From Evansella sp. LMS18 (GTDB taxonomy: Bacteria > Bacillota > Bacilli > Bacillales > Salisediminibacteriaceae): DNA of 64,000 nt. The first letter of the stretch is position 1. Each line of letters begins with the position of its first letter. The stretch lies in NCBI RefSeq assembly GCF_024362785.1, contig NZ_CP093301.1, positions 2,418,001-2,482,000 on the forward strand, read 5' to 3'. Below the pieces are notes generated by a model that saw nothing but the letters and a program-made list of their open reading frames with translations, was not told where the DNA came from and ran no database searches. Position numbers and translations under genes: made by a program. Below are positions 63,772 through 64,000 of this stretch, in pieces.

Positions 63772-64000
63772 CTAGATATTCAATGGAGTTAGTGCTTTTG
63801 TTTCGTCTGCATGGACGAACGCGTCATACCGCTCTGAAATCCGGGAAGGGACATAGTTTCCAAGGTGTTCCGCTTCAGGATGGTAAACGACACCAATTGC
63901 CCGGTGCCCGATAATATCTCTGAAATACTTCCGGTTTTCCTTATTAAAAATAATAAACTTATTAAAAGAACCTGCCTGGTGAAGGAGGTCTTCCCAGCTT
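63772..64000 (-). CDS. Erythromycin esterase-like protein, C-terminal part (gene runs off the window)
   Basis: The last 75 residues of a minus-strand gene. The frame reads SWEDLLHQAG, KFIIFNKENRKYFRDIIGHR, then AIGVVYHPEAEHLGNYVPS and SERYDAFVHADETKALTPL before the stop. The order RAIGVVYxPExE...YVPxRxxERYDAxxxxDETxAL is typical of the erythromycin esterase superfamily end. Many members are unrelated to antibiotic resistance, so function remains open. The stop TAG is at 63774-63772. Confidence 0.75.
   Translation of the reverse strand, partial: SWEDLLHQAGSFNKFIIFNKENRKYFRDIIGHRAIGVVYHPEAEHLGNYVPSRISERYDAFVHADETKALTPLNI

Overview
The window looks like the chromosome of a low-GC Bacillaceae bacterium (order Bacillales). 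The evidence is AGGAGG-type ribosome binding sites, a Bacillus-type 16S-23S-5S operon behind three tandem promoters, a 23-gene tRNA block ordered like Bacillus trnB, RsbR/STAS stress regulators, a LytST pair and CcpA-type cre sites. Acidic secreted proteins and many transporters would suit a salt- or alkali-tolerant member, but the genus cannot be fixed by eye.

Layout. 0-5 kb: the 5' end of a YfcC-like transporter gene, then a sigma-54 activator (AcoR type) divergent from formaldehyde dehydrogenase and an aquaporin-like channel. A near-perfect -24/-12 promoter and an upstream palindrome join activator and operon. 5-18 kb: an RsbR-type STAS protein, two PepSY proteins, a response regulator/kinase/PepSY operon, small membrane proteins and a LytS/LytT operon. 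18-24.7 kb: an SDR oxidoreductase, CstA, a phospholipase D-type enzyme and small proteins. 24.8-32.9 kb: the rRNA operon and tRNA cluster, with two truncated tRNA 5' copies. 33-36 kb: a second RsbR-type protein lacking both phosphoacceptor threonines, a tyrosine recombinase and a NERD protein. 36-53.7 kb: an RND pump, ChrA, a flavoprotein, an epimerase, SpoIIAA-like STAS proteins, a dicarboxylate transporter, a YeeE/YedE transporter whose frame is interrupted by one TGA at a conserved cysteine, and an NlpC/P60 hydrolase. 55-64 kb: Ohr, Fpg, an M28 peptidase, a TetR/CDF operon with two matching operators, a DUF3238 protein, a DCC-family protein, a PNPOx-fold protein and the 3' end of an erythromycin esterase-like gene.

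The intergenic space is unusually rich. There are four copies of a ~240-bp palindromic MITE-like element and two copies of a ~140-bp structured element placed about 25 nt before start codons. Seven arrays of short words lie downstream of genes, with periods of 21, 20.5 x 4 = 82, 24-27 (inside 185-bp units) and 52 bp. Each array has its own word, except that the 52-bp family occurs at two loci.

Most notable are the TGA-for-Cys YeeE gene (possible selenoprotein), the tRNA-associated duplications carrying a covarying hairpin, and the helically phased arrays. All functions are inferred from sequence reading; no searches were run.
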